NCBI GenBank assembly: GCA_029532625.1
Contig: JARFXM010000008.1
Span: forward strand, 2,666,001 to 2,730,000
Length of the DNA stretch: 64,000 nucleotides
Source of the DNA: Lomentospora prolificans
Taxonomy: Eukaryota; Ascomycota; Sordariomycetes; Microascales; Microascaceae
Direction: 5' to 3'
Every line of letters begins with the position of its first letter. Within the stretch, counting starts at the first letter, position 1. The position numbers and the translations under genes are program-made. The notes beneath the pieces were generated by a model. That model did not search any database, was not told the DNA's origin, and saw nothing but the letters and a program-made list of their open reading frames with translations. Below are positions 50,919-62,215 of this stretch, piece by piece.

Positions 50919-51317
50919 ATGGACCAGTCCTGCGAGCTCTGCTACGGCCTAGACGCGTTCCGCATGGAGGCGAACATCAAGGCCATTAGCTTTCCCATCC
51001 GCAGGGATGAATTCCGGCTCCTCCAAAGCCGCCTTCCCCCGAAGTTGTACACCTGCGAAAATCCTCCGATCCGTGGCGTGCACCACGCGCGTATAACCAA
51101 GCTGGAGACCGATATGGAGACCCTTTCGGAGGTGCAAGGGGACGAGGTGGTGGAGTTTCAGAAAAAGATGTCGTTTAGTCTCGGGCCGTACATGAGGACG
51201 GTCTTGGGAGAATGGTTCGAGAAGTTTCAGGGCGAATACGACGTCTGGATTGAGACTAAACTCGCGTTTACGTGTAGAGAGCAGGAAATGATGAGCCAAA
51301 AAGAGGGCATCGCATGA
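50919..51317 (+). CDS. hypothetical ORF, possibly the 3' end of the split gene
   Basis: 132 codons from ATG 50919 (MDQSCELCYGLDAFRMEANI) to TGA, with normal coding composition (GC-rich third positions) and no stops. The frame is open a little further upstream. It could be an independent small gene or the last exon of the broken gene. Contains a hydrophilic stretch (ITKLETDMETLSEVQGDEVV) and no obvious domain. Not recognised. Confidence 0.4.
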   Translation: MDQSCELCYGLDAFRMEANIKAISFPIRRDEFRLLQSRLPPKLYTCENPPIRGVHHARITKLETDMETLSEVQGDEVVEFQKKMSFSLGPYMRTVLGEWFEKFQGEYDVWIETKLAFTCREQEMMSQKEGIA

Positions 51318-51844
51318 GGCGGTTGAGGATGGCGGTCCCAGGACGCTCCGTGTACGATGAGTTTTTAATTTAGATGGTTCCCTCCAGGGTCATGGACCGT
51401 TTCATTTTCTTTCTTCCTACATCTGAACCACTGGCTTTGGAGTCATTTATCAATAATACTATTTATTAATACCCACGGAATTAACCAAGCACATCGCCAG
51501 GTCTGACTTTTATTTGGGATTGTATATTATGGCATATCAGACCCCAGTTGCAAAACCCCAGTATTGCCCCGAGGCATTCCAGTTCCATGAAGAAGAAAGT
51601 ATAGAAGTTGTAACACCGCAGCTCCCTGACCATTGTCGTATACCATTGCTCAGAAGGCCTCGGTGTTTTTAAAATGTCAAAATGCCTCCGATATCATAAC
51701 ATCGTGTTAAAGAACAAATAAAGCAGGACCATTACGGTCAACTTATTTTTCAGGCTTACGGCCATAAACAACCGTCCTGGTCCAAAGTCAGCATCGTTTC
51801 GTCGCAGACAATATTACTCACAGGCAACATGCAGACTTGCAAAC
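51318..51844. other. intergenic, 3' flank of the LaeA-like gene
   Basis: AT-richer spacer without an ORF of note; probably carries convergent 3' ends. Confidence 0.5.
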
Positions 51845-53280
51845 TTACACCTCATAGTAAGGACGTAACTCCCGCCACTGCCGCAGCGCCCTCCTCATCT
51901 TCGCAACCAGCGCGTGAATCTCCTCAATCTTCCATCCCATAATCTCCTGCAACATAAACAGCGCAAACCCGGTGAGCGACTCATCCAGAAACAACAGCGT
52001 ATACAACCCCACGCGCTTGAGCTTCGGATCCTCGCTCCACCCGCCGATCGGCACCTTCCACTTCTTCTCAACCACGTCGACGAAGCCGGCTTCGGGGATG
52101 TACTGTCGCATCTTGTGAGAGATTTGGAACGTGCGGCCCATGCGCTCGCCGCACTCCGCAAACAGGCGGTTCCACTGGTTGTACACGTGGTCTGGGCCGA
52201 CCTCGTCGGACTGGGTGCGGATGTCGAACTCGAGGTCCTCGACCCAGCCGCCGGGGACGAGGTGGGTGAAGCATTGGGCGTAGAGGGCTGGCCAGTCGGC
52301 TATGGAGCCGTGGAGGTTGCGGATATGGATGTAGTCGAAGGTGGAGGGCGGCCAGGTCCACGGGAGCTGGGCGTCGTCGATTTGGAAGCGGCAGTTGGGG
52401 GGGACCCAGGAGGGTTGGATGGGAGAGATGTCGGTGCCGATTACTTCGGCGGAGGGGTATTCGTCGGCAACATCTCTGGGCGGAGGAGTTAGATTGGTCT
52501 CGAGGAGAGGTGGAAGGCAGGGAGGGGAAGGGGAGGATTCATACATGGCCCAGATTCCGGTGCCGGTGCCGATGTCGAGAATTCTCTGCTCGTGGAGTTA
52601 GGAATTGCCCTAGAATTACGGTCGGGGTGCACGGACTTGAGGATCATCGCCTATAGGAGCGAGAAAGAGCTTGTCGTCTTGGAGAAGAGTCAGGTAGTGA
52701 TGGCTACGAGAGAAAGGGTCAGCCGCGTAAGGGTCGGGGGTGCGGAGGGAGGTCGGGACAGACGTGACATCTAGCGCTTCATTTTGTTTCTCGTCGTTGG
52801 GAGCCCTGCAAGTGCGACATATAGTGGGTTAGAAGGGACTTGGGATGAATATGGAGGTATATAACAAAGATCCTACCAATATTCGGTGGTCTTGGAAGCT
52901 TGGAAAGTTCTCCCGTGTATGGTGCGGTACTCGTATATGCTTTCCGTCAACGATGCTGTAGATTCGGCGGATCTGCGCGAAAATGCGTCAATAAATCGAG
53001 CGAGGTCTATTGATTCTGCGACAAAAGTATAATATGCTCCTACATACTCTTCGCCAAAGGGCTCATCGAAATCTTGTGTTGGATCCTATAATTGAAGTCG
53101 CAATCATGGGGTGTTAGCAAGGGCTCCCCTTTTCGCCCCCTCCCCTTCCCCCCCCTTCCTTCCCCCAGCAAAAGCACACGCATGCGACGGCGCCAAGGAG
53201 AAGATCGGCCAGTGACTAGCTGGGGTATTTCAGGAAATACGTACGACGGCGTCTTCGCGAGGCGAGTCAGTGCCGGCCAT
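51845..53280 (-). CDS. LaeA-like SAM methyltransferase
   Basis: Five exons on the minus strand, 53245-53280, 52877-53085, 52637-52805, 52545-52585 and 51845-52475, give 361 residues in one frame. Start MAGTDSPREDAV; introns have GTACGT, GTAGGA, GTCCGT and GTATGA donors with AG acceptors and CTAAC-type branch sites in the last two. The product shows the LaeA-like N-terminal block (YEYRTIHGRTFQ ... YWAPNDEKQNEALD), motif I (RILDIGTGTGIWAIDVADEY), EVIGTDISPIQPSWVPPNC, FDYIHIRN and LVPGGWVEDLEF. Such enzymes include the secondary-metabolism regulator LaeA and many cluster-specific O/N-methyltransferases; which role applies here is open. The 57-aa extension seen if the fourth intron is ignored is intron, not protein. 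Divergent from the P450. Confidence 0.92.
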
Positions 53281-54773
53281 GCTTTTTTGGGCGCGCCGCT
53301 GCGAGCTGGTTCTGCAGAAAAAGAGATCTCCAGGCTACTAAAGCTCTCGGAATAGCCTCGTCGATTGTGGATTTTAAAAAGGGGAAGGAACCAGGGAGGG
53401 AAAAAAAAAGGCGCATGTCAGACACGCCCTCGTGTTTATTATTATTTCCCTTAAAAGATAGATGGGCCTTTCCCAGGCTGGCTCTCAACCCGCGCCCGAG
53501 CCATTTTGCAAGCCACCCCACCAAGGAGACGCCCAAATCGGTGTGACTGCGAACTCTGGCAAGGGAGAATATGGCCCCAACGCGGGCGCGCCGAGACCAC
53601 ACAATCAAGCCATCGGTCAGTGCGAAGAGGAACGTTCTGATTCATGCTCGTACTTCGTAGTCTGTCTTTTCCCTTCTGGAACTATGCACACCGAACGGGC
53701 TGAAACTGACCAACCAAACCCTTCCCATCCGAGACTCCAGTTGCGTGGCTTGCTCCATACGGCAGGTCGCAAAGGTCGCAGTAGACGCCTCAGGGTATTT
53801 GGACTTAGGACTTAGGGTCGAGCTGTGGCAAAAAAGACAAGATTGCAGTCCGTGTTGGCTCGGAATGGATCCGCCATCGCACGACAGCGCGGGAGGAGAA
53901 ACCTAGAATGGATGAAAGGCCGTCAGGAAACGTCAGAGCAGTGCTGGGGGTACGACGGAAGCATGAAGGCGGGCTGGCTGCTGGGGACGAGAGCGGTTTT
54001 CCGGGCCATGGCATGATTTGCGGAGAGGAACTGTCACAGAACATGCGGGATGGAGAAGACCAGCGGAGAGGAGCAAGGAGACGTCCCCTCTTCTTTGGTA
54101 CCCACACGAGCTGGACCATCCCGCGCAAAAGCTTCAATGGGGGTGGGGGGGCTGCAGGCCCGAAATGGGCTAGCGGTGCTCGGTCTGCCACCCATGGCGT
54201 CTTTGGGAGATCCCCACTGGCTGCCACACCACCAGATCGCAACAAACGAACGCTGTGACCCGCGATGATTATAGGTTGTGTCCAAGGCCAGGCGAAACTG
54301 AGACATGGCTGAAAAGAGACAAAGTAAAGTGTTGTGCATTCGCTGGCTTCTTTGGACCCCGGTTTATTGCCAAGACGGGGAACTGCCCATCATTACCGCC
54401 CTGGACAACCGGATGGGAGAGAATAATAGTTCGTACTACTGCCGCAAAACGAGTCCGTCGATGTCGCATTCTAGCTTACTCGCGAGCCTGTTCATTGGCC
54501 AAGTCGAATAAGGCCCAAGGGTCGGTGCGGAGACACCCCCGGCACTGGCTGGCAAGGGTTCTCGCGGAAGCTCCCACGCCAGGCCGCGCGAGCTTTCCTG
54601 CAGCCTGACCCTCATAATATGAGATTAAACACTCACTGGTCATTGGTGTGTAGGAGCTGGCTGTAGCACTGTTGGTGGATTCGCCAGCTGTGCGGGAAGG
54701 CCTGGAAGTTCCGCCCATGAGACTTGCATGTGGTGTTGGTTCGCCAGCGACGCAACCTGAGTCCTGGTGGACG
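53281..54773. promoter_or_regulatory. shared upstream region of the divergent methyltransferase-P450 pair
   Basis: About 1.5 kb between two divergent start codons. Several ORFs up to 146 codons overlap on both strands, but none has a credible start, intron pattern or recognisable sequence, so I treat it as a bidirectional promoter region. Contains C-rich (about 53135-53165) and A/G-rich tracts. Confidence 0.45.
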
Positions 54774-56756
54774 ATGCAGGTGAGTGACTGGGGAGAAAAC
54801 CAGATGATATTTAAAACAAGTGGGCGCGCAATCTTGCCCCCGATCGCATCCGTTGGCGGTTTCTCGTACCATTTCCGTGCGACTATTCTCGTTTTTACGA
54901 GCTTTTTCTTTTCTTTTTTTTTTTTCCTTTTTTTTTTTTTTTTTGGCCTAACCTGACAGCCGGCCGACATGCTCCTCTTCAACTTATCACCACCTGGAGA
55001 TTGGGCCTGGGCCGGGTACGCCGCCTCGGCTCTGGTACTATGGCCTGTCACAGTTGCCGTCTATCGGCGCTATTTCCATCCTTTGGCGAATGTTCCCGGC
55101 CCATTCCTGCCGTCTGTTACGAGGTTGTATCTGTGGTACCACAACATCATCAAAGATGGCACCTACTACAAGAGGATTGAGGAGATGCACCAGAAATACG
55201 GTAATTCTTAGCGACAACCTAGCCTACATGATAGGAAAAATTGGTCCTGTAGACTCAGTAGAGCTTATGAAGTAAAATGCCTAGGCCCCATCGTCCGAGT
55301 CGCCCCCAACGAAATCCACCTCTCTGATCCCGAAGACTACGATGTCATCTACAGCGTCGGCAGCAAGTTCTACAAAGCTGCGTCATTTTATGGCGCCCTC
55401 GGCGTCTACGTCATGTTCAGCGTCGAGTCCAACGAGGACCACCGCCGTCTCCGCGCCCCCATGAGCCACTTCTTCTCCCGCCGCGCCGTGTTCGACCTCG
55501 AGGCCCTCGTGCAAGCCAAAGTCCGAAAGCTATGCCGCCGCATGCACGAGGCCCTCGATGCCGGAAAACCCGTCGACCTCCGGGCGGGCACTCGGGCCAT
55601 CTCGATCGACGTGATGACGGAGTACGCATTCGACGATTGCTGGGACCACCTCGACGATCCGGACTTTTGCTCGTGGTTTTCCGAGGCGGTGAGGGACACC
55701 GGCGTCATGTGGTGGACGTTTCAGCAGTTCCCTGCCCTGCTGAAGCCCATGCAGGCCATGCCCGAGGATTGGGCGAGGAAGATGAGCCCCGCCATGAACG
55801 GGTGGATGAACTGCGTCGTCCGGGCGCGCGAGTACGTCATGAAGGTCAAGGAGCAGTTCGACGCCGGGTTGAAGCCGAGCCGCCGTACAATCTTCCACGA
55901 GATCCTCGATTCCGAGGTTGCGGACACGGTCGATTACGGGGTTCCGACTGTCGAGTACCTTGCCGGCGAGGCGCTCAGCTTTTCGACAGCCGCGGCCGAC
56001 ACGACCGGTAACGCCATGGAGATGGCCATTTATCACGTCGTTACGAACCCCGACATCTACGAGCGGCTCCGCGCGGAGTTGGTGGAAGCTTTCCCTGACG
56101 CGGACCAGGAGCTGAGCTACGCCACGCTGGAAAAGCTACCGTACCTGACCGGCGTCGTCAAAGAAGGCCAACGGTAAGTAGGAGCCCGGATCAAGCCATC
56201 TCGACTTGCAGGCACGACCCATCTGACACACGCATGCGAACAGACTCTCCTTCGGCGTCATCGGCCGCCTCGCTCGGACCACGCCCGAGGGCGGCGCTGT
56301 TTTCCACGGCCACTTTATTCCCGCTGGCGTACGTCCTGTGCCCGCTCCTTCCCCCCATTTCCCCGGCCTTCTGTTCTCCCCTCTTAATTTTTTTTTTTTT
56401 CGAATGCTAACGCATTGTAGACAACCGTGGCTATGAGCTCCTGGATGATGCATCGAAACCCAGACGTCTATCCCAACCCCGACACCTTTGATCCCACCCG
56501 CTGGCTTGACCCCGTACAAGCCCGCGCGGGCGAAAAGTGCCTCGTTCCCTTTTCCAAGGGCTCTCGGATGTGCATCGGCCAGAACCTTGCCATGGCCGAG
56601 GTTTACCTTACCATTGGCACGCTTTTCCGGCGCTTCGATAATCTCGTTGCGTATGACGTTGGGCCGGAGGATATGACTTACGTAGATTACTTTACAGCGT
56701 TCCATCCAAAGGGATCGAGGCCATTTAAGGTTGCTGCGAGAGGGCAGGTGAATTGA
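54774..56756 (+). CDS. cytochrome P450 monooxygenase
   Basis: Exons 54969-55200, 55285-56173, 56244-56328 and 56421-56756 give 513 residues from ATG 54969. An upstream exon ending ATGCAG (54774-54779) joins in frame over a 180-nt intron (54780-54959, GTGAGT ... long T tract ... CTAACCTGACAG), adding MQPAD; I include it as a possible start. Signature elements: hydrophobic N-terminal anchor (residues about 12-32, ER membrane), proline hinge PLANVPGPF, I-helix AAADTTGNAM, ExxR in KEGQRLSFGVIGRLAR, PERF-equivalent FDPTRWLD, and haem loop FSKGSRMCIGQNLA with the axial Cys. The 'LSFGVIGRL' block resembles fungal trichodiene-oxygenase-like P450s (CYP58 group and relatives); substrate unknown. Confidence 0.93.
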
Positions 56757-57586
56757 ATGGAGATTCTGTTGAAACCGGCAAGGCGACGAACGATGCGGTC
56801 AAGGCATTGAATTCCCATTATAGTATATACTGTTTGGTCCCAGCGTTTGAATGAATGATGGCGTTCGTTGCACAGTCGAATCTTTGTCGTTGAAAGAATG
56901 AATTGCATGTTAAGATTGTGTGGTTGCACAGGATTCTTCAGTGCAAGGGTTCGGTCCCCCCCAAGTCCCTCTCTGGCGTGACGGCAAGGTTAGACGTGGT
57001 GACACGTAAGGAAACATACGCGTGCGTGTGCTGATGCTGGTGGCTGTCTGGCTGTGTGGTGATGGTGGACTTTATTGGTTGCGGCTTTGCAGCTGTGCAT
57101 CCCTGGGGACCTGCTGACCACAGCCAGCGTGCGGTGGGGGAAAAGGGGCTGTTTTGGCGAGGGTAGCATTGGATTGATAGTGTCTGGTGGCTTGCTGGCG
57201 AGTGGTCGGTGGAGAGGGTGCTGGAAAGCAATTGATCAATCGTCTATGATGGCTCGTAGACTATCAACAATGGATGACGCTGGATGGTGGGATCAATTGC
57301 AGATTATGAAGCCCCATTGACCGAGCGAGTATTGGTGTCTGTCCCTCATCCAACTCCTCCCGACCGCTGGCCGAAACGAGGGTTGAAGCACGAGAGTTAT
57401 GGAAACTCGAGGTTGCCTGCTTAGGTATAGAAAGCGGAGGTAGTAGGGCAGATATTTCAATTACAAGTATAACGATGATAAAAAAAAAAAAAAAAAAAAA
57501 AGGACGAACGTATGAACGACCACCCGCATAATTTTGGAAGCCCAGCGAGTCGTGGAAAGGAGCCAAGGAAAAAAAAGTATTTGTAG
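56757..57586. other. intergenic
   Basis: 3' flank of the P450 plus a 21-base A run at about 57480. No gene seen; ORFs in both directions are short and overlap low-complexity sequence. Confidence 0.5.
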
Positions 57587-57667
57587 CGACAAAGGCATGA
57601 TTCGAACATGCGCGGCCGAAGCCATGTGATTTCTAGTCACACCCATTAACCACTCTGGCACTTTGCC
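57587..57667 (-). tRNA. tRNA-Ser(AGA)
   Basis: 81-nt cloverleaf on the minus strand. Acceptor stem GGCAAAG pairs with CTTTGTC (one G-U). Anticodon stem TGTGA/TCACA encloses loop CTAGAAA with anticodon AGA. The long variable arm (TGGCTTCGGCC) and discriminator G are serine hallmarks, and the T arm is GCATG-TTCGAAT-CATGC. No intron. A run of Ts follows on the transcribed strand (A run at 57569-57576), the Pol III terminator. Confidence 0.93.
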
Positions 57668-58173
57668 TCATTTGGTGAGTGGCTACTCTGCGCCTTATCC
57701 AACACTAAAGGGGGCTGCTGCAACATACGCAATTTGTGGCGATGGGTCCACGACGAGAGGCTCCCAAAGGGACTAGCTGCATTTGGTCAGGCCCGCTTCT
57801 CGCCGCCAGCCCTGAATATCCACCACCTCTGGTCAAGGGTTAAGCTGCTGTTTCTGGTCTTAACACCCAGCCAAGGGCGAGTATTTTGTATTTTAATGAC
57901 AATTTCTTTTCTGTCCAACCCTGCCTGGTTGTACATCGGCATTTCCACATGCGGCTGTGTCCGAGAGAGGCAGGTTCAGTATCAATCCGAAGATTCATGC
58001 TGAGTGAGGGGAAACGGGCGAACAGAGACAGGTTCACATTATGGCGCGCGCCACGAGACAATGTATTTGTTGGGGAGTCTCAAGCCCTAGAGTTGGCATA
58101 ACGCCCGAACACCGTTGGCATTTCGCCTACGGAACTTGATATTAAATAATCTGTCCCTTACGAAGTTCCAAAG
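57668..58173. other. intergenic
   Basis: No feature supported. Confidence 0.4.
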
Positions 58174-58991
58174 CTATTGTAAATCACAGTAATGACGAGA
58201 AAACACTGGAGCAACCTGGTCTTTGTAGAATCTTGACAGGTTATCAAGGTTCCTGTTGCCTGTCTCATAGAAACGCTTATGTGCCAATGTCATGGTAGAA
58301 TATTGCGCAAGTTCCTGTGCTCTTCTACTCACTGAATATAGTACCGCAATGTAGGAGTCCGGTCCTCTCAATGGCCTGAATGTTCGACTCGCCTGGCGAG
58401 AACGAGCCCACGGGGTTTGAGGTCTGGAGGACTTGCTTCCAGATGTCGGTGATCTCATGACCAGGAAATTATACGAGGAAACCAAGTAATTCATAGTACT
58501 TTGACCTTGAGGCTCGGGCACGCTCTCGGATTTAGAGCGTCTTGGGTGCTATCCTTCCCAAATTGGCAAGGATTCAAACCATTTCACGATCCCGAATATT
58601 GTCATCACGGCCCTGTCAACCCTGTGAACGCGATAGGGATCGACTTGAAGGCATGTCTCCTGATTCGCAGGAATCACCAGCCCGTACGAGCTAGAGTCCG
58701 TCGAAGAGATATCCGATGCTCTCCGCTGCCAGACCTAGAAAGAAGTGCCAATGGCTATTATCAGATACCTACCAGAGCTCGACTGCGTGATGCTGGAGCA
58801 CCCTTAAATAAGCTTCCATTATCGCGTGTCACTTTTAGGACAGCCGCGCCACCCCGCCCTATTGGCACCGCCTTGAGATAGCCCACCTTCGCGGCGATGC
58901 TCAGTTGATGTAGGTCTTTAGAGCTGTGGCAATGGAGCATGAGAGAACCCCCTTTATACGCAATATAACGATTTCTCAGTCTAGCCCGCAC
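58174..58991 (-). pseudogene. decayed coding remnant, unrecognised
   Basis: On the minus strand a frame reads LHQLSIAAKVGYLKAVPIGR (near 58900), then a plausible intron (GTATCTGATAATAG...TTTCTAG), then VWQRRASDISS... FGIVKWFESLPIWEG, a single TAG, and on in the same frame to ...DLQ-stop at 58174. The continuity across one stop suggests a recently inactivated gene or a missed intron. No family recognised. Confidence 0.35.
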
Positions 58992-60124
58992 GGCACATTG
59001 TTCCTAGATTGAAACACCTCCAGCATCTCACGGCTGAGCTACTCTGGTTTATTTCATAATACTTGCCCACTGGAACTTTTGTGGCTAAGCTCTCATGTTA
59101 ATAGCATCCACGAAGTGGGTTACTCGAGTGCCCCCTGGAGAGCGTTTTTACTCCCGCGGATCACCGAGACTTTACGAGAGCTACCACCCAAGTTTTCCCT
59201 TGCCTGTCTCTGTTGGATCCCGTACTCCGGGTATTCGGCGTAAGCGTGATATGGGCGGCTATAAATCACATAGCCTGGCAGACACTTGGTTTGTTGGGCT
59301 GAGCCCGCCTCGTTTCTCACAGCACACAGTCGATTTTGTTGACTCGACTAGAGATTTTTAAGACGAAGTAAGTGGAATGAATAGTTTATAGTGTTAAAAC
59401 GGCCATTGCGACGGAAGTTATTGAGAGAATTACATGCTCGGTGAGACGTTCCGGAACGAAAGCGTGGCATAGGCCATTCTCTGGAAGGGTAACCACAGAA
59501 GTGACATCATTCGCCTCTACTACACGTTCGTGTGCTATCGTAAGCTTCTTCGAGTCTTCGATCCGGACCTCCTCTACTTTTCCGTGGCCATCTCCGAGGA
59601 TCGATGACGGCAAGGTTGCACTCCATGCACGATCGGCGCGGTTGTCGCCCCGTCGAGGATAGATCGCACCATTGCTAAATGAGCCACTCGGGCCAAAGAT
59701 TGGTTGGTAATGCATCATCGAGCGGTGCACCGTGACGAATAGTTGGCCTGGCGATCTCTTTCGGAGCCGGTCCTGTGCTCGCAGGGACTTGTTTGCGCCC
59801 TGCGGGGTTCATGATAATACGCGAAGAGAGAGAAGAAAATTTTGGCATATTATGACGTCGCTCCGGAAAATCCACGCCGACCGAATCGGGGAAATAATAA
59901 GAGCAGAGGGCTGTTCTCCAACATAGCTGTTATTCCTTCTGCTTGAGCGACACCGGTCCATCTTAGCTCTCAATCCGGTTCATGTTCCTGTTTGATGCAC
60001 CTCATGTTTTCTATCCTGCCGTTACGTGGCAGAGCTCTCTCAACTGGGCTGTTACAGGTAGCCCGTCTATTACAACCGTTACTCAACGGGAATGCTGACA
60101 TTGACATTGTAATGTAGCGGCCAG
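58992..60124. other. gene-poor stretch with unassigned ORFs
   Basis: Minus-strand frames at 59386-59730 (WSATLPSSILGDGHGKVEEV...) and 59675-59875 look partly protein-like but are in different registers and match nothing I know. Probably another decayed gene. Confidence 0.3.
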
Positions 60125-60600
60125 TTGCCAGGCGTTCCTGCTTCTGGAGTATGATCAAGGTGTCATGAGTGGGCTTATTTGAGCCGACAACGCCTTTGGC
60201 AGGCAATTCGGTAACCGGGTCACGATTCTCGGCTTGTGCATCGCGTAATACTGGCTCGACTACGGGTTTAGCTTCGTCAAATCGGCTGAGCAGTGGAGGT
60301 TCCCTAGTAGTAGTTTTCAAGCCTTCTTCGCCATCTTCCTCTTGTTGCAGATGTTGCCATTGCCGGACACACCGCGGTGGCTTTGCGAAGTCGGACGTAA
60401 CAAGGAGGCGGCGAGTGTTCTCGCTAGGCTACAGGTGCAACAGCGTGCGGACGAAAACACGCCGGAGGTTGTAAACCTCCGAAAGCAGATCGAGTCGTCA
60501 ATTGAATTGGAAAGCGCGGGCGGTCCGTTCCGGTACGAAGAGCGTTTCACGGGTGACCGTGTCGACAACCGGCGAAGAATGACACTTACAGGGGTTTCGC
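60125..60600 (+). pseudogene. MFS sugar-transporter pseudogene with internal deletion
   Basis: One plus frame reads YDQGVMSGLI-stop-ADNAFGRQFGN, then jumps to ILGLCIA-stop-YWLDYGFSFVK, then QAFFAIFLLLQMLPLPDTPRWL and a cytoplasmic-loop sequence ending GGPFRYEERFTG. In intact fungal hexose/sugar transporters the first two blocks are separated by well over 100 residues (transmembrane segments 2-4), so about 300-400 bases are missing in frame. Two stops and loss of everything after the central loop confirm a dead gene. No LTR or TIR is seen beside it. Confidence 0.8.
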
Positions 60601-60881
60601 ACTTGGCGATAATCGTGTCTTGGGATGGGCGGGAAAATCTCAGCTCGCATTTGTGCTCAAGTCTACTCCCTAGATCCCTATCCGACTGTGGCTGAGGTCG
60701 CTAATACCTCCCAACCGCAACAACGGCCTGGTGCCCGGACGTCACGAGCGCGAGAGTATGCTCTTAAGCAGTAATCCCATAAAAGTGACGAAGACGATGG
60801 CCGCCAACGCCAAAAAGGGGGTATAGCACGCACCCACTTTTTGGAATTCCCTTGGCAAACCCCAAGTTCGACAATCGCACA

Positions 60882-61534
60882 ATGCCGGCGCAAGGTGCCT
60901 GGGACAAGGCCTTTATCTGCATCCGCGGAATAACGACTCTGTACAGTTTTGCGGTCATTGGAGTCTGGGGGCATCTAGCCGCGATATATAACCAGCCTCG
61001 CCCTTTGGATCCTTACTATGGTATCCCTTTCGCAGGCGTAAGTAGACACCTTGCCATTATCCAGGTACTTCTAATAACCCTCAACCCATAGGCCGGACTC
61101 GCCATCCTCATTGACAGTGGAGAGATAGCTGCACTACAAATTCCAGTCTCGCATCGAAAGGCCCGCTGCATTTTTCACATCGTACACGAGCTACTTAATG
61201 TGACACTTGTTGGGACAGGGATATTTATAAGTACACTTGGTGCGTACGGGAGCTACAATCAAGTCGAGCAAAAGAGCAGCGTGCGCGAGTTTGATGGACT
61301 GCTTTATACGTTATCGCTGCCTTCATGTGAGTTGCACATCCCATTAGACCCCTGTAGCTTTGGTCGCGGCCATAATCCGCTCGTGCGAATAGACTTTTGA
61401 GGATGGCCATCTTTGTGCTGGCTTGTGTCGATGCCTGTGTGCAACGGGCGAAACGCTTCGAGAGGATGCAAGATGCACGAGTTGCCGAGTTGCAACACGA
61501 CCCTGGGAACAAGGCCTTGCAGAGATCTCTTTAA
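60882..61534 (+). CDS. small multi-pass membrane protein, unknown function
   Basis: Exon 1 60882-61037 (MPAQGAWDKAFICIRGITTL) joins across a 54-nt intron (61038-61091, GTAAGT...CCCATAG) to exon 2 from 61092 (AGLAILIDSGEIAAL). Hydrophobic segments lie at AFICIRGITTLYSFAVIGVW, at AGLAILID, and at NVTLVGTGIFISTLGAY. A probable last exon, 61403-61534 (MAIFVLACVDACVQRAKRF ... QRSL), supplies a fourth helix and a charged tail. The exon 2/3 junction does not keep frame with the obvious GTGAGT donor (about 61326), so either the boundary differs or there is a 1-base indel. Without that exon the frame would end at 61400. Four helices recall small fungal MARVEL-like proteins, but I cannot assign it. Confidence 0.6.
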
Positions 61535-61861
61535 ATGACGGGTTTACTCTTCCAAAGTGGCCAGTTGCATTGTGTGGTAGTCATATTACATGTTTTCACG
61601 AGAAGTAAACTGGGTCCGCCATGAGAATTGCACCGACCATGACATCTATTGATCATCATTGCCCACTGTCGGACGCTATCATGCAGTCATATATGCGTTC
61701 CGTCCGTCAATGCATCATCCCTAGAGGCAGTCGCAAGTAGCACAATTTGCAATATGCCTCTGCCTTTTTATGGGGGTTTTTTAATCTCCCACTCGTACAT
61801 GTTGAAGTACAAAGGTGACTCTGTCTTTCCTCCTATTCAGCCTTGTAGTATGTTGCACGGT

Positions 61862-62215
61862 TTAAAAGTCCTCGGCGCTCGCAATTTGGCGGACCTCAAT
61901 AGTTGCTCCGTCCTTGAGGGGAGCCTTTCGGGCCCAGTCGAGAGCCTCGTCGAGATCGTTGGTCTGGATGATCCAGTAGCCAGAAATGACGGTCTCGGTG
62001 GCGAAGGGACCGTTGGCGACGCTCGGGTTTCCCGAGGCATCGAAAGTAACACGGGCGCCCTTCGAGGAGGCGAGAAGAGCATTTCCGGATAGTAGGATGC
62101 CGGCGTCGACGAGGCTCTTGTTATAGGTCATCATGAGGGTCATGCGCTCAGCGGTAGGAGGAACACCGGTCTCGGCGTCCTTGGAGGAGCGGACTTGGAG
62201 CATATACTTGGGCAT
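61862..62215 (-). CDS. YCII/DGPF-domain protein
   Basis: Intronless 117-residue protein, MPKYMLQVRSSKDAETGV to ...IRQIASAEDF-like end, with the YCII-family core: N-terminal strand KYMLQVRSS, helix MTLMMTYNKSLVDAG, GNALLASSKGARV, the signature NGPFATETVISGYWII (DGPFxE-type), and DLDEALDWARKAP. Members are small dimeric alpha/beta-barrel proteins; bacterial relatives are often linked to sigma-factor genes and some act as dehydrochlorinase- or mutase-like enzymes. In fungi the role is mostly unknown. A CT-free, AT-rich upstream region lies at 62216-62450. Confidence 0.88.
   Translation of the reverse strand: MPKYMLQVRSSKDAETGVPPTAERMTLMMTYNKSLVDAGILLSGNALLASSKGARVTFDASGNPSVANGPFATETVISGYWIIQTNDLDEALDWARKAPLKDGATIEVRQIASAEDF

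Noticed and set aside
52476..52544. Methyltransferase starting at MYESSPSP (52546)
   Set aside because: That stretch is an intron (GTATGA...CTAACT...CCCAG); splicing restores GIWAIDVADEYPS and joins to upstream exons.
53805..54258. Overlapping ORFs of 116-146 codons between the methyltransferase and the P450
   Set aside because: Both strands open together because of high GC; translations are low-complexity Pro/Ser/Arg-rich, with no intron or motif support.
56136..56705. 189-codon minus ORF over the P450 3' half
   Set aside because: Shadow of the P450 coding strand; it crosses two P450 introns and shows no domain.
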